Positions 1 through 7,349 of a DNA stretch of 18,703 nucleotides are shown piece by piece. The DNA lies in assembly GCA_903888655.1 (NCBI GenBank), contig CAISUR010000579.1, forward strand, positions 1-18,703, given 5' to 3'. The stretch is from an uncultured Bacteroidota bacterium (GTDB lineage: Bacteria > Bacteroidota > Bacteroidia > Flavobacteriales > Flavobacteriaceae). Every line of letters starts with the position of its first letter. Position 1 is the first letter of the stretch. Made by a program: the position numbers and the translations under genes. The notes under the pieces are model-generated. The model did not search any database. It saw only the letters and a program-made list of their open reading frames with translations, and was not told the origin of the DNA.

Positions 1-223
1 TCAAATCGGAGCAATTCGTGATGCTGTATCATACTACAAAATTGAAGGAGAACTACGTTCAGAGACTTCATTAAACATTAAACGTTTAATGGATATTGGA
101 TGTTACAGAGGAATTCGTCATAGATCTGGTCTTCCTTTAAGAGGGCAAAGAACTAAAAACAATTCTAGAACTAGAAAAGGTAAGAGAAAAACTGTTGCTA
201 ACAAGAAAAAAGCAACTAAATAG
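1..223 (+). CDS. rpsM: 30S ribosomal protein S13, 3' part (5' end outside window)
   Basis: The reading frame is open from base 2 to the TAG at 221-223 and gives the last 73 residues of S13. The conserved C-terminal half is visible: a stretch reading KRLMDIGCYRGIRHRSGLPL, then GQRTKNNSRTRKG, then a lysine-rich tail ending KKKATK. S13 sits in the head of the 30S subunit and contacts the P-site tRNA and the 50S subunit; the basic tail is the part that reaches toward tRNA. The stop lies 8 bases before the rpsK start, so the two are co-transcribed, as in most bacterial alpha operons. The gene is cut only by the window edge and I see no sign of disruption. Confidence 0.97.
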   Translation, partial: QIGAIRDAVSYYKIEGELRSETSLNIKRLMDIGCYRGIRHRSGLPLRGQRTKNNSRTRKGKRKTVANKKKATK

Positions 224-231
224 TAAATAAT

Positions 232-615
232 ATGGCTAAAGCAAGTACAAAAAAACGTAAAGTTATTATTGAATCTTCAGGTGAAGCTCATATTAATGCA
301 ACTTTTAATAATATCATCATTTCGTTAACAAACAAAAAAGGTGAAGTTATTTCTTGGTCTTCTGCTGGAAAAATGGGATTTAGAGGTTCTAAAAAGAACA
401 CTCCTTATGCTGCGCAAATGGCAGCTGAAGATTGTAGTAAAGTAGCATTAGAAGCAGGACTTAAAAAAGTAAAAGTTTATGTGAAAGGTCCAGGTAACGG
501 AAGAGAATCTGCTATCAGGTCTATTCACAATAGCGGTGTAGAAGTTACGGAAATTATTGACGTTACTCCAATGCCACACAATGGATGTCGTCCTCCTAAA
601 AGACGTAGAGTATAA
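232..615 (+). CDS. rpsK: 30S ribosomal protein S11
   Basis: A 127-residue protein of normal length for S11, a platform protein of the 30S subunit near the mRNA exit region. The family core is intact: INATFNNIIISLTN near residue 21, SSAGKMGFRGSKKNTPYAAQ in the middle, GPGNGRESAIRSI, and the highly conserved end TPMPHNGCRPPKRRRV. The N-terminus is short and rich in lysine. The start is 8 bases after rpsM and no better Met exists. There is no Shine-Dalgarno sequence, only the A/T-rich leader usual in this phylum. It is part of the ribosomal operon and is followed by an unusually long 86-base gap before rpsD. Confidence 0.98.
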   Translation: MAKASTKKRKVIIESSGEAHINATFNNIIISLTNKKGEVISWSSAGKMGFRGSKKNTPYAAQMAAEDCSKVALEAGLKKVKVYVKGPGNGRESAIRSIHNSGVEVTEIIDVTPMPHNGCRPPKRRRV

Positions 616-641
616 TTATAGTATAAATAGAGAAAGAACTA

Positions 642-679
642 AGATTATCGAAGGATTTATTGACCTGAATTCATAATCT
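642..679 (+). promoter_or_regulatory. Imperfect hairpin in the leader of rpsD
   Basis: Within the 86-base gap between rpsK and rpsD, AGATTAT (642-648) can pair with ATAATCT (673-679). The helix continues past a one-base bulge (C649) through GAA (650-652) pairing with TTC (670-672), leaving a loop of about 17 bases. It is not followed by a T-run, so it does not look like a terminator. Ribosomal protein S4 is an autoregulator that binds its own mRNA leader in Proteobacteria and Firmicutes, so a regulatory role is possible. That role is inference here; only the pairing is seen. Confidence 0.3.
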
Positions 680-701
680 CTATCTCAAAACAATTTTTAA
701 A

Positions 702-1307
702 ATGGCAAGATATACTGGTCCAAGTACAAAAATTGCTCGTAAATTTGGCGAAGCAATATTCGGAGCTGATAAAGCTTTCGATAAAAGAAATTACCCTCCT
801 GGACAACACGGGATGGCAAAAAAAAGAGGAAAAAAATCTGAATACGCTGTCCAGTTAATGGAAAAGCAAAAAGCTAAATACTCTTATGGTATTTTAGAAA
901 AACAATTTAGAAACTTATTTGAAAAAGCAGCTGCTTCTAAAGGTGTAACGGGTGAAATCCTATTACAATTATGTGAAGCTAGATTAGATAATGTTGTTTA
1001 TAGAATGGGTATTGCTTCATCAAGAAGAGCTGCAAGACAAATCGTTTCTCACCGTCATATAACTGTTAATGGTGAATTAGTAAACATACCTTCTTATCAT
1101 CTAAAACCGGGTGATGTTGTTGCAGTTCGTGAAAAATCAAAATCTTTAGAGTCAATTGAGCGTTCTTTATCAAACTCTAATAACGTTTACGAATGGATTA
1201 CTTGGAATAATGATACTAAATCAGGTACTTTCGTTACTGTACCAGCTAGACTTCAAATTCCAGAAAACATTAAAGAACAGTTAATCGTAGAGTTGTACAA
1301 CAAATAA
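702..1307 (+). CDS. rpsD: 30S ribosomal protein S4
   Basis: A 201-residue S4, a primary 16S rRNA-binding protein that nucleates assembly of the 30S body. It opens with MARYTGPSTKIARKFGE, the Bacteroidota form that lacks the zinc-binding cysteines found in some other S4 proteins. The middle has PPGQHG and EKQKAKYSYGILEKQF. The S4 RNA-binding domain (about residues 92-150) carries ARLDNVVYRMG, SRRAARQIVSHRHITVNG and LKPGDVV. The C-terminus (PARLQIPENIKEQLIVELY) matches the family. The start follows an A-rich leader without a Shine-Dalgarno sequence. The stop lies 21 bases before rpoA. The order rpsM-rpsK-rpsD-rpoA-rplQ is the common bacterial one. Confidence 0.98.
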   Translation: MARYTGPSTKIARKFGEAIFGADKAFDKRNYPPGQHGMAKKRGKKSEYAVQLMEKQKAKYSYGILEKQFRNLFEKAAASKGVTGEILLQLCEARLDNVVYRMGIASSRRAARQIVSHRHITVNGELVNIPSYHLKPGDVVAVREKSKSLESIERSLSNSNNVYEWITWNNDTKSGTFVTVPARLQIPENIKEQLIVELYNK

Positions 1308-1328
1308 TAATTGACAGTAGTCTAAATT

Positions 1329-2321
1329 ATGGCAATATTTAATTTTCAAAAGCCCGATAAAGTTATCATGATCGATTCAACCGATTTTGAAGGTAAGTTT
1401 GAGTTCAGACCTTTAGAACCTGGTTACGGATTGACTGTTGGTAATGCACTTAGAAGAGTTTTACTTTCTGCTTTAGAAGGTTATGCTATTACATCTACCA
1501 GAATTGAAGGTGTAGAGCATGAGTTTTCTACTATTTCAGGAGTTGTTGAAGATGTTACTGAAATTATCCTAAGTCTTAAGCAAGTACGTTTTAAACGTCA
1601 AATTGAAGATATTGATAATGAATCTGTGACTATATCTATAACTGGCAAAGAGCAAATTACAGCTGGAGATTTTCAAAAATTTATTTCAGGTTTTCAAGTA
1701 TTAAACCCAGAATTAGTTATCTGTAATCTTGATTCAAAAGTTAATTTCAATATGGAATTAACTATTGAAAAAGGGAGAGGATATGTACCTGCGGAAGAAA
1801 ATAAAAAACAGAATGTTGCAATCGGTACCATTTTTACTGATTCTATTTTTACACCTGTTAAAAACGTAAAATACGCAATTGAAAACTTCCGTGTTGAGCA
1901 AAAAACGGATTATGAAAAGTTAGTTTTTGAAATCAAAACTGATGGATCAATTAATCCAAAAGATGCTCTTACCGAAGCAGCTAAAGTTTTAATTCACCAT
2001 TTCATGTTGTTTTCAGATGAAAGAATCACGCTTGAAGCTGATGAAATTGCTCAAACTGACTCTTATGATGAGGAGTCATTACACATGAGACAATTGCTTA
2101 AAACTAAGCTTGTTGATATGGATTTGTCTGTTAGAGCATTGAATTGCTTAAAAGCAGCTGAAGTTGATACATTAGGAGACCTTGTCTCTTTTAACAAACA
2201 CGACTTAATGAAGTTCCGTAACTTCGGTAAAAAATCGTTAACTGAATTAGATGAATTAGTTGCGGTTAAAAATTTAACGTTCGGAATGGATTTGTCAAAA
2301 TATAAATTAGATAAAGACTAG
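1329..2321 (+). CDS. rpoA: DNA-directed RNA polymerase, alpha subunit
   Basis: A 330-residue alpha subunit. The N-terminal domain (about residues 1-235) dimerises and seeds assembly of core polymerase. It shows the conserved EPGYGLTVGNALRRVLLSAL near residue 30, IEGVEHEFSTISGVVEDVTE, and KGRGYVPAE. A linker leads to the C-terminal domain (about 250-325), which binds upstream promoter DNA and regulators and is built on helix-hairpin-helix elements: LSVRALNCLKAAEVDTLGDLV and FRNFGKKSLTELDELV. All parts are present and the length is normal. It is followed by rplQ after 30 bases, so its output should be linked to that of the ribosomal proteins. Confidence 0.98.
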   Translation: MAIFNFQKPDKVIMIDSTDFEGKFEFRPLEPGYGLTVGNALRRVLLSALEGYAITSTRIEGVEHEFSTISGVVEDVTEIILSLKQVRFKRQIEDIDNESVTISITGKEQITAGDFQKFISGFQVLNPELVICNLDSKVNFNMELTIEKGRGYVPAEENKKQNVAIGTIFTDSIFTPVKNVKYAIENFRVEQKTDYEKLVFEIKTDGSINPKDALTEAAKVLIHHFMLFSDERITLEADEIAQTDSYDEESLHMRQLLKTKLVDMDLSVRALNCLKAAEVDTLGDLVSFNKHDLMKFRNFGKKSLTELDELVAVKNLTFGMDLSKYKLDKD

Positions 2322-2351
2322 TTTCTTTATTCAAATTAAATAGAATTTAAA

Positions 2352-2861
2352 ATGAGACACGGAAAAAAAGTAAATCACTTAAGCAGACAGACTGGACATA
2401 GAAAATCTATGTTAGCTAATATGGCTTGTTCACTAATTGAGCACAAACGTATTAATACTACTGTTGCTAAAGCAAAGGCCCTTAAACAATTTGTTGAGCC
2501 TCTTATAACAAAATCTAAAGATGATACTACACACAATCGTCGTATTGTTTTCGCTTATTTACGTAATAAATACGGGGTTACTGAACTTTTCAGAGAAGTA
2601 GCTGCTAAAGTAGGTGACCGTCCAGGTGGCTACACACGTATTATAAAAGTAGGAAATCGATTAGGAGATAACGCTGATATGGCAATGATCGAATTGGTAG
2701 ATTTCAACGAACTTTACAACGGTGGTAAAAAAGAAGAGAAAAAAGCTAAAAGCCGTCGTGGTGGTAAGGCTAAAAAATCTGAAGCTGCTCCTGCGCCTGA
2801 AGCAAAGGCACCTGATGCTCCAGAAACTTCTTCTGAAGAATCTACTGATAGTGCAGAATAA
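2352..2861 (+). CDS. rplQ: 50S ribosomal protein L17 with low-complexity C-terminal extension
   Basis: L17 lies near the polypeptide exit tunnel of the 50S subunit. The family core (about residues 1-120) is clear: MRHGKKVNHLSRQTGHRKSM, MACSLIEHKRINTTVAKAKAL, then VGDRPGGYTRIIKVGNRLGD and MAMIELVDF. At 169 residues the protein is longer than the roughly 120-130 of E. coli-type L17. The extra part (about residues 122-169) is lysine-, alanine-, glutamate-, proline- and serine-rich and looks disordered; extended tails on L17 are usual in Bacteroidota. It is the last gene of the operon, with a strong intrinsic terminator starting 23 bases after the stop. Confidence 0.98.
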   Translation: MRHGKKVNHLSRQTGHRKSMLANMACSLIEHKRINTTVAKAKALKQFVEPLITKSKDDTTHNRRIVFAYLRNKYGVTELFREVAAKVGDRPGGYTRIIKVGNRLGDNADMAMIELVDFNELYNGGKKEEKKAKSRRGGKAKKSEAAPAPEAKAPDAPETSSEESTDSAE

Positions 2862-2883
2862 TGAATTCAATTTCATAAATATT

Positions 2884-2915
2884 AAGGATAAGCTTTCGAG
2901 TTTATCCTTTTTTTT
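2884..2915 (+). terminator. Rho-independent terminator of the ribosomal-protein/rpoA operon
   Basis: AAGGATAAGCT (2884-2894) pairs with AGTTTATCCTT (2899-2909) in an 11-bp stem with one G.T wobble. It closes on a four-base TTCG loop and runs into eight consecutive T (2908-2915). It begins 23 bases after the rplQ stop, where the operon is expected to end. Confidence 0.88.
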
Positions 2916-3105
2916 ATGTTCAAATTCTGATTTGTCATTCTGTAAGAATCTGAAGCGAATGGCTTAGGTCATATCAGCCATCCATTTTCCTGCTTTCCTT
3001 TCTGCCAATAAATAAATGGCATCCATTCAATCAGGGCTAGTGAGCCATCAAATGGAATGTTTATAAACTTTGGCAAAATCAACTCTAGAATTTAAAAGAT
3101 TATTC
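2916..3105. other. Intergenic stretch with degenerate short inverted repeats
   Basis: No gene is seen. The region holds several small ATGG/CCAT-type inverted repeats: ATGGCT (2959-2964) with AGCCAT (2976-2981), AATGG-CAT-CCATT (3015-3027), and GGCT (3035-3038) with AGCC (3043-3046). A stretch at 2935-2952 (GTCATTCTGTAAGAATCT) resembles the GTCATTCTG...AGAATCT dispersed repeats often met between genes in this phylum. That resemblance is from memory and the copy is degenerate. Confidence 0.3.
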
Positions 3106-3113
3106 TAAATTTG
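3106..3113 (+). promoter_or_regulatory. Probable -7 box of the carA promoter
   Basis: TAAATTTG matches the Bacteroidota -7 consensus TAnnTTTG exactly and lies 23 bases before the carA start, downstream of a terminator, where a promoter is needed. No convincing -33 TTG box sits 17-23 bases upstream (the nearest TTTG, 3069-3072, is 33 bases away), so the call rests on the -7 box and position. Confidence 0.5.
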
Positions 3114-3136
3114 CAATACAACAACTAACCACTACA

Positions 3137-4243
3137 ATGAAGTACACAACACGTTCACAAGCCATCTTATTACTTGCAGATGGAACTACTTTTTTTGGAA
3201 AATCCATCGGAATTTCGGGAACTACTTTTGGAGAAGTTTGCTTCAATACAGGAATGACTGGTTATCAAGAAATTTTTACAGATCCTTCTTACTTCGGTCA
3301 AATTATGGTTGCCACTAACCCTCATATTGGTAATTACGGTGTAAATGCTAGTGAAGTAGAGTCTGGTAGAATAATGATTTCAGGTTTGGTTTGTAAAAAC
3401 TTTAGTTTTAATCATTCGAGACCAAATTCTGAAAGTAATTTATATGATTATTTTCAAAATCAGAATTTAATATGTATTTCAGATGTAGATACCCGTGCGT
3501 TAGTGAGTTATATAAGAGATAATGGAGCACAAAACGCTGTGATTTCAACTGATGGAACTTCCATTGAAGAATTAAAAAATCAATTAGCAAATGTTCCTGA
3601 TATGAAAGGTTTGGAACTAGCTTCTAAAGTTTCGACAAACGAAACCTATTTTTATGGTGATGAAAATGCAAATTATAGGGTTTCAGCTTTAGACTTGGGA
3701 ATTAAAAGAAATATATTAAGAAATCTTGCAAAAAGAGATTGTTATATTAAAGTATTTCCCTATAACGCTAGTTTTGAACAATTAAAGTCATTTAATCCAG
3801 ATGGTTATTTCTTGTCAAATGGACCTGGTGATCCAGAGCCTTTGACAGAAGTTCAAAATACCGCAAAAGAAATGATTGCATCGGATAAACCTGTTTTTGG
3901 AATTTGTCTTGGACATCAAATAATTGGTTTGGCGAATGGAATTTCAACTTACAAAATGTTCAACGGTCATCGAGGAATTAATCATCCCGTTATGAATTTA
4001 ATAACAGGTAAAGGTGAAATTACTTCTCAAAATCATGGTTTTGCTGTCAATAGAGAGGAGCTTGAATCTCATCCAGATATGAAAATTACTCATTATCACT
4101 TAAATGACAATACGGTTGCAGGAATGAGAATGAAGTCTAAAAGCTGTTTTTCTGTACAATATCATCCTGAAGCTAGTCCGGGTCCGCATGACTCTTCCTA
4201 TTTATTTGATGAGTTTATAGAAAACATGTTAAAATCGAAATAA
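3137..4243 (+). CDS. carA: Carbamoyl-phosphate synthase, small (glutamine amidotransferase) subunit
   Basis: CarA hydrolyses glutamine and channels the ammonia to CarB, which makes carbamoyl phosphate for pyrimidine and arginine synthesis. The 368 residues are a normal length. The N-terminal small-subunit domain (about 1-145) carries GEVCFNTGMTGYQEIFTDPS and SDVDTRALVSYIRDNGA. The class I glutamine amidotransferase domain (about 175-365) has the oxyanion region SNGPGDPEPL, the nucleophile Cys257 in GICLGHQ, and the His343/Glu345 pair in QYHPEASPGP, so the triad is complete. carB is not in the window, so the two subunits are not adjacent downstream. It seems to be its own transcription unit, with a -7 box at 3106-3113. 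Confidence 0.97.
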   Translation: MKYTTRSQAILLLADGTTFFGKSIGISGTTFGEVCFNTGMTGYQEIFTDPSYFGQIMVATNPHIGNYGVNASEVESGRIMISGLVCKNFSFNHSRPNSESNLYDYFQNQNLICISDVDTRALVSYIRDNGAQNAVISTDGTSIEELKNQLANVPDMKGLELASKVSTNETYFYGDENANYRVSALDLGIKRNILRNLAKRDCYIKVFPYNASFEQLKSFNPDGYFLSNGPGDPEPLTEVQNTAKEMIASDKPVFGICLGHQIIGLANGISTYKMFNGHRGINHPVMNLITGKGEITSQNHGFAVNREELESHPDMKITHYHLNDNTVAGMRMKSKSCFSVQYHPEASPGPHDSSYLFDEFIENMLKSK

Positions 4244-4537
4244 TTTAAAATAAAAGAGTTTCAACCTAAGTCATGAAATAATTACTAAATCTTTGGTAAT
4301 TAAAGGTCAAGTACACCAAATTTAAATTTCGATTTAGCACAAAAAATTAAACTTATTTTTAATATCTTTCATATATTAATTCGCTTTTGCTTTGTTTTAA
4401 ACTTTATATTAATTGGTAATAAACACAAGAATGTCCTCGGAATATTCATAATCATTAAATTTCTTTTTTTGTCTTTTAAAATTCATTATACTAATTTAAG
4501 TAAATTGTTTCTGTTCAACAAAACTCGCTTATATTCT
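4244..4537. other. AT-rich gap between carA and purH, no gene seen
   Basis: Together with the purH promoter this makes a 347-base gap, the longest in the window. Both strands carry many stops, with no readable protein remnant, RNA gene or clear hairpin terminator for carA. The last part holds the purH promoter. I recall that in Flavobacterium genomes carA is commonly followed by enolase, which is absent here, so this gap may mark an old rearrangement; that is inference. Confidence 0.4.
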
Positions 4538-4569
4538 TTTGAAAGTTGAACATAAAAAAACTACTTTTG
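4538..4569 (+). promoter_or_regulatory. Promoter of purH
   Basis: TTTG (4538-4541), a 20-base spacer and TACTTTTG (4562-4569) fit the Bacteroidota -33/-7 pattern TTTG-N17-23-TAnnTTTG. The -7 box ends 21 bases before the purH ATG, so the leader would be short. No purine-related riboswitch is seen. Confidence 0.65.
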
Positions 4570-4590
4570 CGTGCTTAACAACACAACGCA

Positions 4591-6117
4591 ATGAGTACTA
4601 CTAAAACCATTAAATCGGCTCTAATTTCCGTATTTGATAAAGCCGGTCTAGAACCGATCGTGAAACAACTTCACCAACAAAACGCAACTATTTATTCAAC
4701 AGGGGGAACGGAAGATTTTATTAAAAGTCTTGGAATTCCGGTAATTGCTGTAGAAGATGTTACTTCTTATCCCTCTATTTTAGGCGGTCGTGTCAAAACA
4801 CTGCATCCAAAAGTTTTTGGTGGAATTTTAAATCGTCAAGATAACCCAACCGATATCGAACAAATGATGGAATTCAATATTCCACAAATCGACTTGGTTA
4901 TTGTAGATTTATATCCCTTTGAAAAAACCGTTGCATCCGGAGCAAGTGAAGTTGATGTTATTGAAAAAATTGATATTGGTGGCATTTCATTAATCCGAGC
5001 TGCTGCAAAGAATTTTAAAGACACCGTAATTGTTCCTTCTGTAGAAGAATACGAATTATTTTTAGGAATGCTTACCGATGGGAATGGTGCAACTACTATC
5101 GAACAAAGAAAATATCTCGCAACTAGAGCGTTTCATGTTTCATCTAATTATGATACATCTATTTTCAATTATTTCAATACCGAAGATACCTATTACAAAG
5201 AAAGTATTGCCAACGGTCAAGTACTTCGTTATGGCGAAAACCCACATCAAAAAGGATTTTTCTTTGGTGATTTTGATGCAATGTTTACAAAATTACATGG
5301 AAAAGAATTATCATACAACAATTTATTAGATGTTGATGCAGCAGTTAATTTGATAGCTGAATTTAAAGATAATGACCCAACTTTTGCGATTTTAAAACAT
5401 AATAATGCTTGCGGATTGGCTACTAGAACCAACATGATAGAAGCTTATCTAGCTGCTTTGGCATGCGATCCTACTTCCGCATTTGGAGGTGTTTTGATGG
5501 CAAACGGACCAATTGACAAAGCTACTGCAATTGAGATCAATTCCTTATTCTGTGAGGTGGTCATTGCGCCAAATTATGATGATGAAGCGTTAAATATTCT
5601 ACAAGAAAAAAAGAACCGAATCTTATTGATTATAAATGATGTACCTTTACCTCAGCGTCAAGTGAGAACTTGTTTGAATGGTTTATTAGTGCAAGATAAA
5701 AACAACATTACAGATGCGAAAGAACATTTAAAAAATGTCACTAATTTAGTTCCAACCGAACAAGAAATTAACGATTTATTATTTGCTTCAAAAATTTGCA
5801 AAAATACCAAATCAAATACTATAGTTTTTGCTAAAAATGGAACATTAATAGCGTCTGGGACTGGTCAGACATCACGAGTAGATGCCTTAAAACAAGCCAT
5901 TGAAAAAGCGGAAACTTTTCGGTTTGATTTACATGGCGCTGTAATGGCAAGTGACGCGTTTTTTCCATTTCCTGATTGTGTAGAGATTGCGCATCATGCT
6001 GGAATAACTGCTGTTATTCAGCCAGGAGGTTCTATAAAAGATGAATTAAGTATTAACTATTGCAATGAAAACAATATAGCAATGGTGTTTACAGGAACGC
6101 GTCATTTTAAACATTAA
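4591..6117 (+). CDS. purH: Bifunctional AICAR transformylase / IMP cyclohydrolase
   Basis: PurH carries out the last two steps of purine synthesis: 10-formyltetrahydrofolate-dependent formylation of AICAR and closure of FAICAR to IMP. The 508 residues are close to the usual length. The N-terminal MGS-like cyclohydrolase domain (about 1-145) has IYSTGGTEDFIKSLG and, at residues 69-80, KTLHPKVFGGIL (many homologues have His where Phe76 is). The transformylase domain follows, with RYGENPHQ (213-220), the catalytic Lys-His pair in KHNNACG (269-275), SDAFFPFPD, and QPGGSIKDE near the end. It ends TGTRHFKH, a typical PurH end. It has its own promoter, and mreB follows with a separate promoter just after the stop. 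Confidence 0.97.
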   Translation: MSTTKTIKSALISVFDKAGLEPIVKQLHQQNATIYSTGGTEDFIKSLGIPVIAVEDVTSYPSILGGRVKTLHPKVFGGILNRQDNPTDIEQMMEFNIPQIDLVIVDLYPFEKTVASGASEVDVIEKIDIGGISLIRAAAKNFKDTVIVPSVEEYELFLGMLTDGNGATTIEQRKYLATRAFHVSSNYDTSIFNYFNTEDTYYKESIANGQVLRYGENPHQKGFFFGDFDAMFTKLHGKELSYNNLLDVDAAVNLIAEFKDNDPTFAILKHNNACGLATRTNMIEAYLAALACDPTSAFGGVLMANGPIDKATAIEINSLFCEVVIAPNYDDEALNILQEKKNRILLIINDVPLPQRQVRTCLNGLLVQDKNNITDAKEHLKNVTNLVPTEQEINDLLFASKICKNTKSNTIVFAKNGTLIASGTGQTSRVDALKQAIEKAETFRFDLHGAVMASDAFFPFPDCVEIAHHAGITAVIQPGGSIKDELSINYCNENNIAMVFTGTRHFKH

Positions 6118-6160
6118 AAAAACAATTAGGATTCTTTTTGTTTTTCCCAATAAAAACGTC

Positions 6161-6188
6161 TTGAGCAACGTTAATTTTATTATTTTTG
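6161..6188 (+). promoter_or_regulatory. Promoter of the mre-mrdA-rodA cluster
   Basis: TTG (6161-6163), a 17-base spacer and TATTTTTG (6181-6188) match the Bacteroidota promoter pattern exactly. It lies 42 bases before the mreB start in the 113-base purH-mreB gap. It would drive mreB and, with or without read-through of the hairpin at 7272-7326, the downstream shape genes. Confidence 0.65.
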
Positions 6189-6230
6189 TAAGATTTATTT
6201 TTATAACAAACTAAAACCATTTGATTAAAT

Positions 6231-7259
6231 ATGGGATTTTTTGATTTCATGACCGAGGATATAGCGATTGACCTTGGTACCGCAAACACCCTAATCATTC
6301 ACAACGACAAAGTTGTAATTGATAGTCCTTCTATTGTTGCCAGAGACAGAGTATCTGGAAAAATTATCGCGGTTGGTAAAGAAGCCAACATGATGCAAGG
6401 TAAAACCCATGAAAACATTAAGACCATACGACCATTAAAAGACGGAGTTATAGCCGATTTTGATGCTTCTGAAAAGATGATTAGTATGTTTATTAAAAGC
6501 ATTCCTGCTTTAAAGAAAAAAATGTTTACACCTGCACTGCGCATGGTAGTTTGTATTCCTTCTGGAATTACTGAAGTGGAAATGCGTGCAGTTAAAGAAA
6601 GTTGTGAGCGTGTAAACGGAAAAGAAGTATACTTAATCCATGAGCCAATGGCCGCAGCAATTGGTATTGGTATTGATATTATGCAACCCAAAGGAAACAT
6701 GATTGTTGATATCGGTGGTGGTACAACAGAGATTGCGGTAATTGCACTGGGAGGAATTGTTTGTGATAAATCAGTTAAAATTGCTGGTGACGTTTTTACT
6801 AACGATATCATTTATTATATGAGAACACAACATAATTTATTTGTAGGAGAAACAACCGCAGAAAAAATTAAAATTCAAGTGGGCGCTGCAACTGATGCAC
6901 TTGATTCACCTCCGGATGATATGTCAGTTCAAGGTAGAGATTTACTTACAGGTAAACCAAAACAAGTAGAAGTTTCTTATAGAGAAATCGCAAAAGCTTT
7001 AGACAAATCAATTCAACGTATTGAAGATGCTGTGATGGAAACATTATCGCAAACACCACCTGAATTAGCTGCTGATATCTATAATACAGGTATTTATTTA
7101 GCGGGTGGAGGATCAATGCTTCGTGGTTTAGATAAACGTATTTCCTTAAAAACTGATTTGCCAGTATATATCGCTGAAGATCCATTAAAAGCTGTTGTTA
7201 GAGGAACAGGAATGGCTTTAAAAAACATACCGAAATTCAGAAGCATCCTAATAAAATAA
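6231..7259 (+). CDS. mreB: Rod shape-determining protein MreB (bacterial actin)
   Basis: MreB polymerises under the inner membrane into ATP-dependent filaments that orient the elongation machinery. The 342 residues are normal. The N-terminus MGFFDFMTEDIAIDLGTANT holds the phosphate-1 loop (D14-LGTANT); its first residues (GFFDF) are hydrophobic, as expected for membrane contact. Other actin-fold signatures are EPMAAAIG (138-145), the phosphate-2 loop DIGGGTTE (160-167) and the adenosine motif LAGGGSMLRG (290-299). No key residue is missing. The start is the first Met, 42 bases after a strong promoter match. It heads the cluster mreB-mreC-mreD-mrdA-rodA. Confidence 0.98.
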   Translation: MGFFDFMTEDIAIDLGTANTLIIHNDKVVIDSPSIVARDRVSGKIIAVGKEANMMQGKTHENIKTIRPLKDGVIADFDASEKMISMFIKSIPALKKKMFTPALRMVVCIPSGITEVEMRAVKESCERVNGKEVYLIHEPMAAAIGIGIDIMQPKGNMIVDIGGGTTEIAVIALGGIVCDKSVKIAGDVFTNDIIYYMRTQHNLFVGETTAEKIKIQVGAATDALDSPPDDMSVQGRDLLTGKPKQVEVSYREIAKALDKSIQRIEDAVMETLSQTPPELAADIYNTGIYLAGGGSMLRGLDKRISLKTDLPVYIAEDPLKAVVRGTGMALKNIPKFRSILIK

Positions 7260-7326
7260 ATTCCAAATTTAAAATTCTAAATTCCAAGAAAAATAAATGT
7301 TTATAGATTTTTGGAATTTGGAATTT
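7258..7326. repeat. AAATTCCAA / TTGGAATTT inverted repeat between mreB and mreC
   Basis: AAATTCTAAATTCCAA (7272-7287) pairs with TTGGAATTTGGAATTT (7311-7326) in a 16-bp stem with a single T.G wobble and a 23-base loop. A further copy of the same unit, AAATTCCAAATTT, lies at 7258-7270 and overlaps the end of mreB. The hairpin is not followed by an uninterrupted T-run directly at its base, though a TTTTTT occurs about 10 bases on. It may be a dispersed intergenic repeat of the Flavobacterium type, an mRNA-stabilising hairpin or a weak attenuator between mreB and the rest of the cluster. Confidence 0.7.
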
Positions 7327-7349
7327 AAGGGTTAAATTTTTTAAAGACT

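Noticed and set aside
2661..2967. Open frames on both strands over the rplQ 3' end
   Set aside because: They are shadows of the low-complexity lysine/alanine-rich L17 tail; no start context, signal or family resemblance.
6118..6145. AAAAACAA / TTGTTTTT pairing after purH as a terminator
   Set aside because: Only one G-C pair in eight and a 12-base loop; too weak to call, although some termination in this A/T-rich run is possible.
6299..6811. A 170-codon minus-strand open frame inside mreB
   Set aside because: It is antisense to the well-conserved MreB coding sequence and shows no domain of its own; its length follows from mreB codon use.
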